Source: UBA4615 sp964399635 (GTDB lineage Bacteria > Pseudomonadota > Gammaproteobacteria > Burkholderiales > Burkholderiaceae_E). Taken from it: a stretch of DNA of 64,000 nt. Both the position numbers and the translations under genes were made by a program. Where the stretch lies: assembly GCA_964399635.1 (NCBI GenBank), contig CAYNRU010000044.1, positions 1 to 64,000 on the forward strand, written 5' to 3'. Under the pieces are notes generated by a model. The model saw only the letters and a list, made by a program, of their open reading frames with translations. It made no database searches and was not told the origin of the DNA. Position 1 is the stretch's first letter. Each line of letters opens with the position of its first letter. This document shows, piece after piece, positions 54,586 to 63,205 of this stretch.

Positions 54586-55239
54586 TCAGGCCATGGCTGC
54601 GAGCGCGCGCTGCAGGACCGTGTCGACCGGACCGATGCCGGAGATCCGCCGGTAGCGCGGCGCGCGAGCGTCGCCGGTGGCAGCCCACCTCGAGTAGTAG
54701 TCGACCAGCGGGCGCGTTTGCGAATGGTAGACGTCGAGGCGCTTGCGCACCGTCGCCTCCAGGTCGTCGTCGCGCTGGATCAGCGCCTCGCCGGTGACGT
54801 CGTCGCAGCCGGCGACCTTCGGGGGGTTGAAGCGGACGTGGTAGGTCCGGCCGCTGGCGGCGTGCACTCGGCGCCCGCTGATGCGCTCGATGATGTCGGT
54901 GTCGGGCACGTCGATCTCGAGCACGCAGTCGAGGGCGACCTGCGCATCCTTCATGGCGTCGGCCTGGGGGATGGTCCTGGGAAAGCCGTCGAACAGGTAG
55001 CCGTTGGCGCAGTCGGGCTGCGCGAGCCGATCCTTGACCAGTCCGATGATGATGTCGTCGGACATCAGGCCACCCGAGTCCATGACCTGCTTGGCGGCCA
55101 CGCCCAGCGGCGTGCCGGCCTTCACCGCCGCGCGCAGCATGTCCCCGGTCGAGATCTGGGCGATGCCGAACTTCTCCTTGATGAAGGCGGCCTGGGTGCC
55201 TTTACCGGCGCCGGGCGGGCCGAGGAGGATCAAACGCAT
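54586..55239 (-). CDS. adk: adenylate kinase
   Basis: 217 residues; interconverts ATP + AMP and 2 ADP. P-loop GPPGAGKGTQ, AMP-binding DGFPRT and a long LID domain (GRRVHAASGRTYHVRFNPPK). ATG 55239 immediately precedes the P-loop strand (MRLILLG); the in-frame ATG 55287 is too far upstream. Follows kdsB after 86 nt in the lipid A/Kdo gene run. Confidence 0.97.
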   Translation of the reverse strand: MRLILLGPPGAGKGTQAAFIKEKFGIAQISTGDMLRAAVKAGTPLGVAAKQVMDSGGLMSDDIIIGLVKDRLAQPDCANGYLFDGFPRTIPQADAMKDAQVALDCVLEIDVPDTDIIERISGRRVHAASGRTYHVRFNPPKVAGCDDVTGEALIQRDDDLEATVRKRLDVYHSQTRPLVDYYSRWAATGDARAPRYRRISGIGPVDTVLQRALAAMA

Positions 55240-55325
55240 GGCGGTCCCTGTGTCGTTTTGTCGGATCTTGGCCGGCGAGGTGAACAACCGAACCGGTCGA
55301 CCTTAACCGCAAACCGCCGGGGGGG

Positions 55326-56153
55326 TCAATTCGGTCGCTGCCGTGTCCGCAGCAGGGCGAATGCGCGGCGAACGCGCTCGAGGTCGGCCGGCGTGTCGAT
55401 GCCGGCGGGCGGCGCGTCGTCCGTCGAGAGCACCGCGATCCGATGGCCGTGCCACAGCGCGCGCAACTGCTCGAGTGCTTCGATGGCCTCGAGCGGCGAG
55501 GGCGTGAGCGCGCGATAGGCGCGCAGGAAGGACACCCTGTAGGCGTACAGGCCGATATGGCGCTGGACCGCGCGTGCCGCGCCCAGCGCAGCGGGCAGGG
55601 CGTCGGGCACCGAGCCCGGAAAGCCCGCCAGCGCGTCGCGCGCGAAGGGGATCGGGGCCCGCGAGAAGTACAGCGCGCGGGAGCGCGCATCCAGCACGAC
55701 CTTCACGACGTTCGGCGACAGGTAATCGGCCAGGTCGTGGATCGGATGGGCCGCGGTCGCGATCGCGCAGTCGGGGCTCGCGCGCAGCAGTGCCGCGACC
55801 TGCGCGACGAGGGTAGGAGGGATCTGCGGCTCGTCGCCCTGTACGTTGACCACGATCTCGTCGTCGTGCAGCCCGAGCAGGTCGGCGGCCTCGGCGAGCC
55901 GGTCGGTGCCGGACGGGTGGTCCGCCCGCGTGAGCACCCCGCGCACGCCGCCTGCGGCCACCGCGTCGAGCACGCGCTGCGAGTCGGTGGCCACCGCGAC
56001 GAGCCGCGCGCCCGAGGCCTGCGCCTGGCGCGCGACCCGAAGCACCATCGGCTCGCCGTCGATGTCGGCCAGGGGCTTGTCGGGCAGGCGCGTCGAGGCC
56101 ATCCGCGCCGGGACCAGCGCGACGAAGCCTTCCGCCCCCGCTGCGACGGTCAC
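55326..56153 (-). CDS. kdsB: 3-deoxy-manno-octulosonate cytidylyltransferase
   Basis: 275 residues; makes CMP-Kdo for the lipopolysaccharide inner core. Signatures: VALVPARMASTRLPDKPL, TDSQRV, DHPSGTDRLAEA, VVNVQGDEPQIPP and HIGLYAYR. GTG start at 56153 overlaps the trm112 stop as GTGA. Confidence 0.96.
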   Translation of the reverse strand: MTVAAGAEGFVALVPARMASTRLPDKPLADIDGEPMVLRVARQAQASGARLVAVATDSQRVLDAVAAGGVRGVLTRADHPSGTDRLAEAADLLGLHDDEIVVNVQGDEPQIPPTLVAQVAALLRASPDCAIATAAHPIHDLADYLSPNVVKVVLDARSRALYFSRAPIPFARDALAGFPGSVPDALPAALGAARAVQRHIGLYAYRVSFLRAYRALTPSPLEAIEALEQLRALWHGHRIAVLSTDDAPPAGIDTPADLERVRRAFALLRTRQRPN

Positions 56154-56320
56154 GATTCGGGCAGCGCGCGAGCCTGCTGCTCGAGCATCACCGGGATGCC
56201 GTCGCGGATCGGGAAGGCCAGGCGGTCGGCCTTGCAGGTCAGTTCCTGCGCGCCCTTGTCGTACTGCAGCGGGCCCTTGCAGATCGGGCACACGAGAATC
56301 TCGAGAAGTCGGCTATCCAC
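56150..56320 (-). CDS. Trm112 family protein (YcaR-like)
   Basis: 56 residues of the small zinc-ribbon family found between lpxK and kdsB in proteobacteria: LLEILVCPICKGPL, a third Cys in ELTCKADRLAFPIRDGIPVML. Role in bacteria unclear; eukaryotic Trm112 activates methyltransferases. GTG start at 56320 overlaps the lpxK end by 8 nt; its stop overlaps the kdsB start. Confidence 0.92.
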   Translation of the reverse strand: MDSRLLEILVCPICKGPLQYDKGAQELTCKADRLAFPIRDGIPVMLEQQARALPES

Positions 56321-57365
56321 GCAGGCGGGCCTCCAGCCAGTCGAGCAGTGCCGCGTCGGGAACGGCCTCGACGCGGAGCGCGACGCATCGCGCAAGCAGC
56401 GCGGCGTCGAACCCCGTGCATTTTACGGCGTCCTTCTCGGTCATGATCACCCAAGGGCCCGGCAGGCCCGCGAGCCAGGCCGGATCGATCGGCGCGTGGT
56501 CGGGCAGGGGGCGGGCGCGGACGGCGATGCCCAGCCCGGCGAGCGTGTCGAAGAAGCGCTGCGGCGCGCCGATGCCGGCCACGGCGTCGAGTGTCGCGCC
56601 GCGGCAGGTGTCGGCGAACTCGCTCGGCGACCAGCGCCGCCGGCCGTCGAGCGCGAGCACGTCGGCCGGCACGACCTCGAAGCGGAAGACCCGCGAGTGC
56701 ACCACCGGCGCCGGCGTCGCTGCGCCGTTGAGCACCAGCGCGTCCATCAGCAGCGCGCCGGTCAGCGGCTCGCGAAGCGGTCCGGCGGGCAGGCAGCGGC
56801 CGTTGCCTGCGCCCCGGGCGTCGAACACCGCCAGTTCGATGTCGCGGCGCAGACCGACGTGCTGCAGGCCGTCGTCGGACAGCACGACGTCGCAGTCGGC
56901 GCCGGCGAGCAGGCCGCGCAGCGCAGCGTCGCGATCGCGGCCCACGACCACCGGGGCGCCGGTGCGCCGCGCGACCAGCACCGGCTCGTCGCCGTACTCG
57001 GCGGCAGAGCCGTCGGCCGGTACGCTGCGCGCCCCGGACGGATCGGCCTCGACGGCGCCGCGGTAGCCCCGGGCCAGCACGCCGGGGCGCCAGCCCCGTT
57101 CGCGCAGCGCCTCCACCAGCGCGACGATCAGCGGGGTCTTGCCCGCGCCCCCGGCCACCAGGTTGCCGATCACGACGACCCGGGGGCGGCCCGCCGGCCG
57201 AGGCCGGGCCTTGGCCCGCGCGATTTTCCGGCGTCGGCTCGCCGCGACCGCCCCGACGAGCGCCGCCAGCGGCGCGAGCAGCGCGCCCGCCACGACGTCC
57301 GCCCAGCCGCGCGGCGCGTACCACAGGCGCTGCAGCCGATGCTCGAGGGCGGCGCGGGGCGTCAC
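56313..57365 (-). CDS. lpxK: tetraacyldisaccharide 4'-kinase
   Basis: 350 residues; inner-membrane kinase that phosphorylates the lipid A precursor to lipid IVA. N-terminal membrane helix (GALLAPLAALVGAVAAS), P-loop GNLVAGGAGKTP, YRG, SDDGLQH and the D-E-K type motif EKDAVKC. Lies 43 nt after exbD; the 3' end overlaps trm112. Confidence 0.95.
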   Translation of the reverse strand: MTPRAALEHRLQRLWYAPRGWADVVAGALLAPLAALVGAVAASRRRKIARAKARPRPAGRPRVVVIGNLVAGGAGKTPLIVALVEALRERGWRPGVLARGYRGAVEADPSGARSVPADGSAAEYGDEPVLVARRTGAPVVVGRDRDAALRGLLAGADCDVVLSDDGLQHVGLRRDIELAVFDARGAGNGRCLPAGPLREPLTGALLMDALVLNGAATPAPVVHSRVFRFEVVPADVLALDGRRRWSPSEFADTCRGATLDAVAGIGAPQRFFDTLAGLGIAVRARPLPDHAPIDPAWLAGLPGPWVIMTEKDAVKCTGFDAALLARCVALRVEAVPDAALLDWLEARLRG

Positions 57366-57408
57366 GGCCGCAGCGGGGTCCTGTCAGCCGGGACCAGGGC
57401 CGCGCGCA

Positions 57409-57837
57409 TCAGGGCTTGCGCGCGCCGCCGGTCTGGGTCGCGAAGCTGACCTTGCCCAGGCCGGCGAGGCGGGCGGCCTCCAGCACGTTGACCACCGCCT
57501 GGTGGCTCGCGCCGGCATCGGCGTACACGACCACGGTCGGCTCCTTGCGGCCGGCGGCCGCCCGCGCGAGCTGCTGCGCGAAGCCGGCCGGGTCGCGGAA
57601 CGCGGCAGACACGCCGTCGATCGTGTAGCGCGAATCGGCCGACACCGCGACCGCGATCTCGACCGGCCGCTCCACCGACTGCTCGACCGCCGCCGAGGGC
57701 AGGTCGACCTGCAGCTCGCTGAACTTCGAGTAGGTGGTGGTCACCAGAAGGAAGATCAGGATCACCAGCAGCAGGTCGATCAGCGGGATGAAGTTGATCT
57801 CCGGCTCGTCGCGCCGGACGCCGCGCCGGAAGTTCAT
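57409..57837 (-). CDS. exbD: ExbD/TolR family biopolymer transport protein
   Basis: 142 residues. Short cytoplasmic N-terminus, one membrane helix with the essential Asp (NFIPLIDLLLVILIFLLVT) and a periplasmic domain. With its ExbB/TolQ partner it uses the proton gradient to energise outer-membrane transport or envelope processes. Overlaps the partner's stop (ATGA). The gene pair before lpxK is a recurring betaproteobacterial order. Confidence 0.93.
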   Translation of the reverse strand: MNFRRGVRRDEPEINFIPLIDLLLVILIFLLVTTTYSKFSELQVDLPSAAVEQSVERPVEIAVAVSADSRYTIDGVSAAFRDPAGFAQQLARAAAGRKEPTVVVYADAGASHQAVVNVLEAARLAGLGKVSFATQTGGARKP

Positions 57838-58472
57838 CGCGCCGCGACGGGGGGGGCGATCGGGGCCCGCCGGGGAACGAGCGTGTCGACCAGACGCAGC
57901 GACTGCTGCTCCATCTCGACCAGGAAGCCGTCGACCCGCGTCCGGTAGACGCGGTAGGCGATCAGAGCCGGGATGGCGACGATCAGGCCGAGCGCCGTGT
58001 TGTAGAGGGCGACCGAGATGCCGTGGGCGAGCGCCTGGGGATTGGTGCCCGAGGGCGCGGTCGCACCGAAGATCTCGATCATGCCGACCACGGTGCCGAA
58101 CAGCCCCAGCAGCGGCGTCACCGCGGCGATGGTGCCGAGCGCCCCGAGGTAGCGCTCGAGCTCGTGGGCGACGGCACGGCCCGTCTCCTCCATCGCCTCC
58201 TTCATGGCGTCGCGGCCCTCGAGCGAGTGCCTCAGGCCGGTCGCGAACACCCGGCCCAGCGGCGAGCCGGACTCGAGCTTCTGTACCATTTCGGGTGTCG
58301 CCTGGCGGTTACGTTGCAGGGTCAGCACCTCGTCGAGCAGGCGGTCGGGGATCACCCGTCGGCGCTGCAGCGACAGGGCGCGTTCGATGATCAGCGCCAC
58401 GGCCAGGAACGACGCGATGATCAGGAACCAGACGGGCCAGCCCGCTGCCTGGATGATCGAGAACAATGACAC
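57834..58472 (-). CDS. exbB: MotA/TolQ/ExbB family proton channel protein
   Basis: 212 residues, three membrane helices (PVWFLIIASFLAVALIIERA; LGTIAAVTPLLGLFGTVVGM; ISVALYNTALGLIVAIPALI) with the conserved Thr/Gly-rich TPLLGLFGTVVGMIE segment. Forms the pentameric stator part of an ExbB-ExbD motor. First gene of the minus-strand run ending in hppA. The promoter must lie in 58473-58830, where no clear sigma70 site was found on this strand. Confidence 0.93.
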   Translation of the reverse strand: MSLFSIIQAAGWPVWFLIIASFLAVALIIERALSLQRRRVIPDRLLDEVLTLQRNRQATPEMVQKLESGSPLGRVFATGLRHSLEGRDAMKEAMEETGRAVAHELERYLGALGTIAAVTPLLGLFGTVVGMIEIFGATAPSGTNPQALAHGISVALYNTALGLIVAIPALIAYRVYRTRVDGFLVEMEQQSLRLVDTLVPRRAPIAPPVAAR

Positions 58473-58621
58473 CTCCGGTAGGGCGGCCGCTCGCCCATGT
58501 CGGAGCGACGCGTTGCAGGCGTTGGATTGTCCGGGTTTTCGACACGGTCGGGCAAGTCGCCCTGCCAGTGCCCGTCCGGCGGCGAGCCGGACCGGCGTCG
58601 GACCGTTCTATCCCCAAACCC

Positions 58622-58630
58622 TGTGGATAA
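58622..58630 (-). promoter_or_regulatory. DnaA-box-like 9-mer (perfect)
   Basis: TGTGGATAA, the reverse complement of TTATCCACA, the strong DnaA binding consensus. Single perfect copy; too few boxes here for a standard oriC. Confidence 0.5.
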
Positions 58631-58708
58631 CTCTGTGCATCAGCCTCGGCTTTTCGGCTCCGACCCGCGTCAAATCTGGGTCGAGGGGCTCTGCCGAAAA
58701 ACTACGCA

Positions 58709-58741
58709 ATTGAAATAGTCAATTAAAACAACAGCTTACGA
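58709..58741. promoter_or_regulatory. AT-rich palindrome and motif shared with the phaP leader
   Basis: ATTGAAATAGTCAAT (58709-58723) is a 5+5 inverted repeat, ATTGA-N5-TCAAT; its reverse complement matches phaP leader bases 6357-6371 in 14 of 15 positions. CAACAGCTTACGA (58729-58741) matches 6372-6384 in 12 of 13. Candidate shared operator or RNA motif. Confidence 0.35.
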
Positions 58742-58796
58742 CACAAGGCCTTGGCTGTGAGGGCATTAGTCCTGAAGATGACGGAAATACGCCATG

Positions 58797-58805
58797 TGTG
58801 GATAG
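58797..58805 (-). promoter_or_regulatory. DnaA-box-like 9-mer (one mismatch)
   Basis: TGTGGATAG, one base from the consensus, same orientation as the perfect box 175 bp away and just upstream of the xseA ribosome site. Confidence 0.3.
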
Positions 58806-58830
58806 GTTCTGCCCTGGGAGGCGCTTGAAC

Positions 58831-60231
58831 ATGGGGTCGGAGGGGTCGGAGCGAGCAACCGTGCGGGAAATCGTCACGGTCGGCCAGTTGAACCGCGCCG
58901 TTGCTGGGCTCCTGGAGCGCAGCTTTCCGTTGTTGTGGGTGTCGGGCGAGATCTCCAACCTGACCCGGGCGGCCAGCGGGCATTGGTATTTCAGCCTGAA
59001 GGACGCGCAGGCGTCGGTGCGGGCGGTGATGTTCCGGGGCCGCAACCAGTACGTCGATTTCCAGCCCGCCAACGGCGACAAGGTCGAGGTGCGTGCCCAG
59101 GTCGGGCTCTACGAGGCGCGTGGCGACTTCCAGCTGGGCGTCGAGGTGATGCGCCGGGCCGGCGCCGGCGACCTGTACCAGCAGTTCCTGCGTCTCAAGG
59201 CCAGGCTGGAGGCCGAGGGGCTGTTCGACGAGGCTCGCAAGCGCCCGCTCCCTCCGATGCCCCGGGCCGTGGGCATCGTGACCTCGCCGCAGGCGGCGGC
59301 GCTGCGCGACGTGTTGACCACGCTGGCGCGCCGCGCGCCCCAGGTGCCGGTGATCCTGTACCCGGCGTCGGTGCAGGGCCCGCAGGCGCCGGGCGAGCTG
59401 ATCCGGGCACTGGCCGCGGCCGGCGCCCGCGCCGAATGCGACGTGATCCTGCTGGTGCGCGGGGGCGGCGCGATCGAGGACCTCTGGGCCTTCAACGACG
59501 AGGCGCTGGCCCGCGCGATCGCTGCCAGCCCGATCCCGATCGTCTGCGGCGTCGGCCACGAGACCGACTTCACCATCGCCGACTTCGTGGCCGACCTGCG
59601 CACACCCACGCCCACCGGTGCCGCGATGCGGGCCGTGCCCGATCGCGCCGAGCGCCTCGCGATGCTAGCCCGCGAACGGCATCGGCTGGTACAGGCCTGG
59701 CAGCGGCAGGCCGGGCAGCGCGAGCAGCGGCTCGACATCGCGACCCGGCTGCTGCGCCCGCCGGCGTTGCAGTGGGCCGAGCGTCGCGCCCGGCTCGAGC
59801 GCTTCGCGCAGCGCCTGGCCGTGGCCGCCGAGCGGACCTCGGCGCTGCGAGCCCGCCGCCTCGCCACGCTCGCCGCCGCGATGCGGGGGCCGGAGCTGGC
59901 GCTGCGCGGGGCCCGTATCGACGCGGCCGGGCGGGCGCTCGGCACGGCGCTGCGCGCCCGCCTCGACACCGCGTCGAGCCGCTTCGCGCATGCCGCCGCG
60001 CAGCTCGACCTGGTGAGCCCGCGTGCCGTGCTGGCCCGCGGCTATGCGATCGTGACCGGCCCCGACGGCGAGATCCTGCGGCGCGCGGCCGGCCTGGCGC
60101 CGGGCGACGCCGTGTCGGTCGCGCTCGCCGACGGGCACTTCGGCGCGCGCGTCATCGACGTCGCGCCCGACGGCCCCCCGGGCGAGGCGCCCGCCGTCGC
60201 CAAGCCCGCTTCCGATCGAGGGACGGATTGA
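58831..60231 (+). CDS. xseA: exodeoxyribonuclease VII large subunit
   Basis: 466 residues; single-strand exonuclease subunit acting with XseB. N-terminal OB domain (VGQLNRAVAGLLERSFPLLWVSGEISN split by family blocks), catalytic region (VGIVTSPQAAALRDVLTTL; LVRGGGAIEDLWAFNDE; GVGHETDFTIADFVADLR) and a C-terminal coiled coil. ATG 58831 has GGGAGG upstream; an in-frame ATG at 58798 is less likely. The small-subunit gene xseB is not adjacent. The stop overlaps the sodB promoter. Confidence 0.96.
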   Translation: MGSEGSERATVREIVTVGQLNRAVAGLLERSFPLLWVSGEISNLTRAASGHWYFSLKDAQASVRAVMFRGRNQYVDFQPANGDKVEVRAQVGLYEARGDFQLGVEVMRRAGAGDLYQQFLRLKARLEAEGLFDEARKRPLPPMPRAVGIVTSPQAAALRDVLTTLARRAPQVPVILYPASVQGPQAPGELIRALAAAGARAECDVILLVRGGGAIEDLWAFNDEALARAIAASPIPIVCGVGHETDFTIADFVADLRTPTPTGAAMRAVPDRAERLAMLARERHRLVQAWQRQAGQREQRLDIATRLLRPPALQWAERRARLERFAQRLAVAAERTSALRARRLATLAAAMRGPELALRGARIDAAGRALGTALRARLDTASSRFAHAAAQLDLVSPRAVLARGYAIVTGPDGEILRRAAGLAPGDAVSVALADGHFGARVIDVAPDGPPGEAPAVAKPASDRGTD

Positions 60232-60257
60232 GCCAGGCCGCGCCGCTGGCCTACAAT
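60228..60257 (+). promoter_or_regulatory. sodB promoter
   Basis: TTGAGC (60228-60233), 18 bp, TACAAT (60252-60257), overlapping the xseA stop codon. The -35 is identical to that of the rimP promoter. Leader of about 80 nt before the sodB ATG. Confidence 0.6.
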
Positions 60258-60346
60258 CCGCGCTTCGCACCGCATGCGACCCCAGAGCGCAGCGCGGCGC
60301 CCAGGCGCAGGCCCGGCCCCGATCACAACCCGCCAAGGACACGAAC

Positions 60347-60925
60347 ATGCAACACCAGCTCCCGCCGCTCCCGTACGCCCCCGACGCGCTGCAGCCTCAC
60401 ATCTCCAAGGAGACGCTCGAGTTCCATCACGGCAAGCACCACCAGGCCTACGTGACGAACCTGAACAACCTGATCAAGGGCACCGAGTTCGAGAGCCTCG
60501 GACTCGAGGACATCATCCGCAAGTCGTCCGGCGGCGTATTCAACAACGCGGCCCAGATCTGGAACCACACGTTCTACTGGAGCTCGCTGTCGCCCAAGGG
60601 CGGCGGCCTGCCGGGCGGCGCGCTCGCCGACGCCATCGCCAAGAAGTGGGGCTCGTTCGAGGCCTTCAAGGAGGCGTTCACCAAGTCGGCCATCGGCAAC
60701 TTCGGCTCGAGCTGGACCTGGCTGGTCAAGAAGGCCGACGGTTCGCTGGACATCGTCAACACCAGCAACGCCGGCACCCCGATCACCGGCACCGACAAGC
60801 CGCTGCTCACCTGCGACCTGTGGGAGCACGCGTACTACATCGACTACCGGAACCGCCGCCCCGACTACCTCGGCGGCTGGTGGCACCTGGCCAACTGGGA
60901 TTTCGCGGCGAAGAACTTCGCCTGA
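60347..60925 (+). CDS. sodB: superoxide dismutase, Fe type
   Basis: 192 residues; cytoplasmic Fe/Mn-family dismutase. Metal ligands lie in LEFHHGKHHQAYV (first His), NHTFYW (second His) and DLWEHAYYIDYRNRRPDYL (Asp and His). AQIWNHTFYWSSLSP and GSSWTWLVKK favour the iron form. ATG with AAGGA upstream. Convergent with the DUF192 gene. Confidence 0.96.
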   Translation: MQHQLPPLPYAPDALQPHISKETLEFHHGKHHQAYVTNLNNLIKGTEFESLGLEDIIRKSSGGVFNNAAQIWNHTFYWSSLSPKGGGLPGGALADAIAKKWGSFEAFKEAFTKSAIGNFGSSWTWLVKKADGSLDIVNTSNAGTPITGTDKPLLTCDLWEHAYYIDYRNRRPDYLGGWWHLANWDFAAKNFA

Positions 60926-60942
60926 TCCCGCGGCGCGCGACC

Positions 60943-60964
60943 GGATCGGCAGCTCCGCCGATCC
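60943..60964. terminator. hairpin between convergent sodB and DUF192 gene (no U tract)
   Basis: GGATCGGC-AGCTCC-GCCGATCC, perfect 8-bp stem with a 6-nt loop in the 66-nt convergent gap. No T run on either side. Confidence 0.4.
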
Positions 60965-60991
60965 CGTCCCGCCGGCGGCCCGGCGCGCGCG

Positions 60992-61516
60992 TCAGTTGCG
61001 CGCCGGCGCCTTGAACACCTGCGGCTGCACCAGCACCGAGCCCGCCTTCAGGCCACGCTTGGCGAACCATCCCTGGTCCATCTCGAGCGCAAAGCGAACC
61101 GGCTTCGCCGGGCAGTGGCTGTCCTCGAGCAGCGGCTTCATGTCCTCGATGTTGACGATCGATCCGTCGTCCTCGATGAACGCGATCGACAGCGGGATCA
61201 GCGTGTTGCGCATCCAGAAGCAGTGCGCCGCCTTCTCCTGGAACACGAACAGCATGCCTTCGTTCGGCCCGAGGCGCTCGCGCATCATCAGGCCGCGCAT
61301 CCGTGTCGTGACGTCCGCAGCGACCTCGGCCCGGATCACGTGCATGCCGGCCTGGATCTCGATGTGCGGCAGCCTGGGCTGGGGCGCGACCTTCTCGCCG
61401 GCGGGCTGGGCGGACGCGGGCGCGGCGAGCGCAAGCAGCGCGGCCGCCAGCAGCGCCCACAGGCGGCGGGTCGCGGGCGGATCGGACGGGCGGTGCAGGG
61501 CGGATTCGGTGGACAT
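60992..61516 (-). CDS. DUF192 family exported protein
   Basis: 174 residues. Signal peptide (LWALLAAALLALAAPASAQP), then the DUF192 fold: IRAEVAADVTTRMRGLMMRE, GMLFVFQEKAAHCFWMRNTL with IPLSIAFIEDDGSIVNI. Small secreted beta-rich family of unknown function, common next to housekeeping genes. Divergent from icd over 196 bp. Confidence 0.9.
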   Translation of the reverse strand: MSTESALHRPSDPPATRRLWALLAAALLALAAPASAQPAGEKVAPQPRLPHIEIQAGMHVIRAEVAADVTTRMRGLMMRERLGPNEGMLFVFQEKAAHCFWMRNTLIPLSIAFIEDDGSIVNIEDMKPLLEDSHCPAKPVRFALEMDQGWFAKRGLKAGSVLVQPQVFKAPARN

Positions 61517-61653
61517 CGGTGTGGCCGCGCTGAGGCGGGGGCAGGGGCTCGGAATCGGAACGATAGCCGGAATCCGCCGATCAGAGGGCTGCCGACGCGC
61601 CAGCCGGACGCTGCCCGCGGGCGGGCCGGTCCGGAGCGCCGGGGGTTCGCGCT

Positions 61654-61659
61654 TATAAT
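61654..61659 (+). promoter_or_regulatory. -10 box upstream of icd
   Basis: Consensus TATAAT about 54 nt before the icd start codon. No TTGACA-like hexamer is found 16-18 bp upstream, so an activator may be needed. Confidence 0.4.
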
Positions 61660-61712
61660 TTCGATTTTGCCTTTCCGCTCACCCGCGCAGCCCGCTCCCA
61701 GAAGGAGACTTC

Positions 61713-62966
61713 ATGTACCAGCACATCAAGGTTCCCGCCGCCGGCGAGAAGATCCGCGTCAATGCCGACTTCTCGTTGAACGTCCCGGATCAGCCGATCA
61801 TCCCCTACATCGAGGGCGACGGCACCGGGCTGGACATCACGCCGGTGATGATCAAGGTGGTGGACGCCGCGGTGGCGAAGTCGTACGGCGGCAAGCGCAA
61901 GATCCACTGGATGGAGATCTACGCCGGCGAGAAGTCGACCAAGGTCTACGGTCCCGACGTCTGGCTGCCCGAGGAGACCCTCGAGGTCCTGAAGGAATAC
62001 GTCGTCTCGATCAAGGGTCCGCTGACCACCCCGGTCGGCGGCGGCATCCGCTCGCTGAACGTGGCCCTGCGCCAGCAACTCGACCTGTACGTCTGCCTGC
62101 GCCCGATCCAGTACTTCAAGGGCGTCCCCTCGCCGGTCCGCGAGCCCGAGAAGACCAACATGGTCATCTTCCGCGAGAACTCCGAGGACATCTACGCCGG
62201 CATCGAATGGGCCGCCGAATCGGAGGGCGCCAAGAAGCTCATCAAGTTCCTGCAGGAAGAGATGGGCGTCAAGAAGATCCGCTTCCCCGAGACCTCCGGC
62301 ATCGGCATCAAGCCGGTCTCGCGTGAGGGCACCGAGCGGCTGGTCCGCAAGGCGATCCAGTACACGATCGACAACGACAGGTCGTCGCTGACGCTGGTGC
62401 ACAAGGGCAACATCATGAAGTTCACCGAGGGCGGCTTCCGCGACTGGGGCTACGGTCTCGCGCAGAAGGAGTTCGGCGCCCAGCTGATCGACGGCGGCCC
62501 GTGGATGAGCTTCAAGAACCCGCGCACCGGCAAGGAGATCGTCGTCAAGGACGTGATCGCCGACGCCTTCCTGCAGCAGATCCTGCTGCGGCCCGCCGAG
62601 TACAGCGTGATCGCCACGCTGAACCTCAACGGCGATTACGCGTCGGACGCGCTGGCCGCCCAGGTCGGGGGCATCGGCATCGCGCCGGGCGCCAACCTGT
62701 CCGACTCCATCGCGATGTTCGAGGCGACCCACGGCACCGCGCCCAAGTACGCGGGCAAGGACTACGTCAACCCGGGCTCCGAGATCCTGTCGGCCGAGAT
62801 GATGCTGCGCCACATGGGCTGGACCGAGGCGGCCGACCTGCTGATCTCCTCGATGGAGAAGTCCATCCTCAGCAAGAAAGTCACCTACGACTTCGCGCGG
62901 CTGATGCCGGGCGCCACGCAGGTCTCCTGCTCGGGCTTCGGGCAGGTGATGATCGACCACATGTGA
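61713..62966 (+). CDS. icd: isocitrate dehydrogenase, NADP-dependent
   Basis: 417 residues; TCA-cycle enzyme converting isocitrate to 2-oxoglutarate. Substrate motif GIRSLNVALRQQLDLYVCLR with Ser114, the position phosphorylated by AceK in E. coli. Metal-binding Asp residues lie in VKDVIADAFLQQI and NLNGDYASD, and the ATHGTAPKYAGKD loop contacts the cofactor. Good ribosome site (AGGAG). Monocistronic, ending in a strong terminator. Confidence 0.97.
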   Translation: MYQHIKVPAAGEKIRVNADFSLNVPDQPIIPYIEGDGTGLDITPVMIKVVDAAVAKSYGGKRKIHWMEIYAGEKSTKVYGPDVWLPEETLEVLKEYVVSIKGPLTTPVGGGIRSLNVALRQQLDLYVCLRPIQYFKGVPSPVREPEKTNMVIFRENSEDIYAGIEWAAESEGAKKLIKFLQEEMGVKKIRFPETSGIGIKPVSREGTERLVRKAIQYTIDNDRSSLTLVHKGNIMKFTEGGFRDWGYGLAQKEFGAQLIDGGPWMSFKNPRTGKEIVVKDVIADAFLQQILLRPAEYSVIATLNLNGDYASDALAAQVGGIGIAPGANLSDSIAMFEATHGTAPKYAGKDYVNPGSEILSAEMMLRHMGWTEAADLLISSMEKSILSKKVTYDFARLMPGATQVSCSGFGQVMIDHM

Positions 62967-62997
62967 TGGTGCCCCGCGCTGTCCTCGGACGGCTCGC

Positions 62998-63043
62998 AGC
63001 AGACCACCCCGGGGATGCCCTTGCGCCGGGGTGGTCTGCTTTT
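62998..63043 (+). terminator. intrinsic terminator of icd
   Basis: AGCAGACCACCCCGG pairs perfectly with CCGGGGTGGTCTGCT (15-bp stem, 13-nt loop), followed by a T run, 31 nt after the icd stop. Confidence 0.93.
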
Positions 63044-63205
63044 CGGGACCGCGGCGCGCTGCGGCCGGTCCCGGTAACGCTGCTATATTTTTGGATCGAC
63101 GATACGGACACGGCCTGCCGGTGTGATCGCCTCCCTGCTGTCCGGCGAAGCTCGTGCGCAGGCAATTCCAACTGATGCTCGCCAGCCCGCATCCGGGAGA
63201 CGTCG

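Larger units (their letters stand above)
58473..58830. other. 358-bp intergenic region between exbB and xseA
   Basis: Divergent upstream region of exbB and xseA. It holds two DnaA-box-like 9-mers (58622 and 58797) and, between them, an unusually AT-rich island (about 58697-58745) in a GC-rich genome. The island shares two motifs with the phaP leader. No convincing promoter hexamers, RNA gene or coding sequence was recognised. Confidence 0.7.

Noticed and set aside
51709..55518. Open plus-strand frame of 1269 codons
   Set aside because: Antisense to hppA and adk; no recognisable domain.
58473..58830. Replication origin
   Set aside because: Only two DnaA-like boxes and no origin-linked gene (dnaA, dnaN, gyrB, rpmH, parAB) nearby; kept as a finding about isolated boxes only.
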